Shown piece by piece: positions 63,225 through 64,000 of a stretch of DNA of 64,000 bases; within the stretch, counting starts at the first letter, position 1, and every line of letters starts with the position of its first letter. A model generated the notes under the pieces. That model ran no database searches, was not told the DNA's origin, and saw only the letters and a list, made by a program, of their open reading frames with translations. The stretch spans positions 62,001 through 126,000 of the forward strand of contig JARKPN010000082.1 of NCBI GenBank assembly GCA_029975275.1, read 5' to 3'. The DNA comes from Geobacteraceae bacterium (GTDB lineage: Bacteria; Desulfobacterota; Desulfuromonadia; Geobacterales; Geobacteraceae). The translations under genes were made by a program, and so were the position numbers.

Positions 63225-64000
63225 ATGAAAATTGTTCCTGTCCTACTGCTGATGGTATTCGTCTGCGCCGCCGGTCCGGCCGGGGCACAGGAGTTCCAGG
63301 TACTTGGCGGATTTCTCCAGAATACGACCGACCACGAACGCAGCTACAACTGGCAGCTTGAATACCGCCAGAGTCTGCACGAAAATCTCGCATTCAGCAT
63401 CACTTACCTCAACGAAGGCGCGCTCCAGTCCCACTCCCGGGACGGGCAGGCCGCCCAGCTCTGGGCCCGGGCCAACCTGCTGGATCGGCGGCTTTCCCTG
63501 GCTATCGGGGCAGGACCCTATTTCTACTACGATACCATCCCGTACCTGCCGACCGGCTTCAGTCTCAACGACCACGGCTGGGGTGCGCTCCTGAGCTTCG
63601 ACGCGACCTGGTACACCCGGAGCCGCTGGCTCGTTCTCCTGCGGACCAACTGGGTTGCCACCGGAAGCAGCATCGATACCGTCTCCGCCTCTCTGGGCGT
63701 AGGATACCAGCTCGATCCCCCTCCGAAGCCCGGGCCGCTTCCCGAGGCCTCCCCCCGGCGTGAACCCGCCACCCGGAACGAACTCTCGCTGTTCATCGGC
63801 GAGACCAGCGTCCACAACCGCGGGCCGGCCCACTCGCTCGCCACCGGCGTGGAGTACCGGCGAAGACTTTTCCCTTATCTGGATTGGACTGCGGGTGTCA
63901 TCTACGAGGGGAGCAACAGCCTCAGCAAACGGGTCGGCCTGGCCTCTCAGCTATGGCTGGCCAGCGCCTTCATGGACGACAGTCTCTCGCTCGGCATCGG
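63225..64000 (+). CDS. Outer-membrane beta-barrel-like protein with internal duplication, 3' end outside the window
   Basis: An open frame of 258 codons that runs off the window. The ATG follows GGGAGG by ten bases. A signal peptide (about residues 1-21, ending AGA) precedes alternating polar/hydrophobic strands with many aromatic residues, as in outer-membrane barrels. Residues about 24-97 and 186-258 are related: both run from a short strand pair through LEYRQS/VEYRRR, then TYLNEG/VIYEGS, AAQLWARA/ASQLWLAS and RRLSLAIGAG/DDSLSLGIG. They are joined by a Pro-rich linker (about 164-184). I do not recognise the family. Confidence 0.7.
   Translation, partial: MKIVPVLLLMVFVCAAGPAGAQEFQVLGGFLQNTTDHERSYNWQLEYRQSLHENLAFSITYLNEGALQSHSRDGQAAQLWARANLLDRRLSLAIGAGPYFYYDTIPYLPTGFSLNDHGWGALLSFDATWYTRSRWLVLLRTNWVATGSSIDTVSASLGVGYQLDPPPKPGPLPEASPRREPATRNELSLFIGETSVHNRGPAHSLATGVEYRRRLFPYLDWTAGVIYEGSNSLSKRVGLASQLWLASAFMDDSLSLGI

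Overview
The window is about 64 kb of GC-rich chromosome with very dense, operon-like gene packing. It looks like a deltaproteobacterium of the Geobacter group (Desulfuromonadia). The order icd-mdh-korDABC, an NADP-isocitrate dehydrogenase with a cyanobacterial-like insertion, a lysS-lolCD-bamA-ompH-lpxD-fabZ-lpxA block and a DgkA-PAP2 fusion all fit that group. This assignment rests on gene content and remembered gene order, not on a database search. I saw no tRNA, rRNA, CRISPR array, IS transposase or prophage gene.

Layout. (1) 0-3.5 kb, plus strand: divIVA-like, DUF167, CBS pair, fmdB-type zinc ribbon, folD, galU. (2) 3.5-9.1 kb, minus strand: TonB-like protein, GDT1-family cation exporter (apparently starting at CTG), two TPM proteins and LemA, SemiSWEET, trmJ, dedA; then a plus-strand secreted CAP protein. 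(3) 9.67-9.83 kb: a palindromic repeat whose second copy lies at 62.9-63.05 kb. (4) 9.86-15.2 kb, minus strand: 2-oxoglutarate:ferredoxin oxidoreductase, malate dehydrogenase and isocitrate dehydrogenase. (5) 15.2-24.5 kb: surface glycan genes comprising seven glycosyltransferases, a polysaccharide pyruvyl transferase and a QueC-like PP-loop protein. (6) 24.6-31.5 kb: a Dlt-like O-acylation cassette with three SGNH-type membrane proteins, an MBOAT, an acyl carrier protein and an AcsA-like ligase. (7) 31.5-50.7 kb: inner core and lipid A genes (GT9, lpxK, kdtA, msbA, lpxB, gnnB, gnnA, lpxA, fabZ, lpxD) together with ompH, bamA, lolD, lolC and lysS, interrupted by an RCC1-propeller lipoprotein. 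(8) 50.8-61.2 kb: DUF4139-like, DUF1015, SPOR-NlpC/P60, prfB with its programmed frameshift, lnt, corC, dgkA-PAP2, ybeY and a 7TM-HD phosphodiesterase. (9) 61.4-64 kb, plus strand: eno, two hairpins, the second repeat copy and a truncated outer-membrane protein gene.

How it works together. Most of the window builds the Gram-negative envelope. LpxA/LpxD/LpxB/LpxK/KdtA make lipid A-Kdo2, probably with a 2,3-diamino sugar because gnnA and gnnB adjoin lpxA. GT9 and the GT cluster extend the oligosaccharide and MsbA flips it. BamA, Skp, Lol and Lnt handle outer-membrane proteins and lipoproteins. No Wzx, Wzy or Wzm gene is present, so a rough-type lipooligosaccharide is a reasonable guess. The most unusual system is the acyl-ACP-based O-acylation cassette at 24.6-31.5 kb, which has the parts of a Dlt system but an acetate-type ligase in place of DltA.
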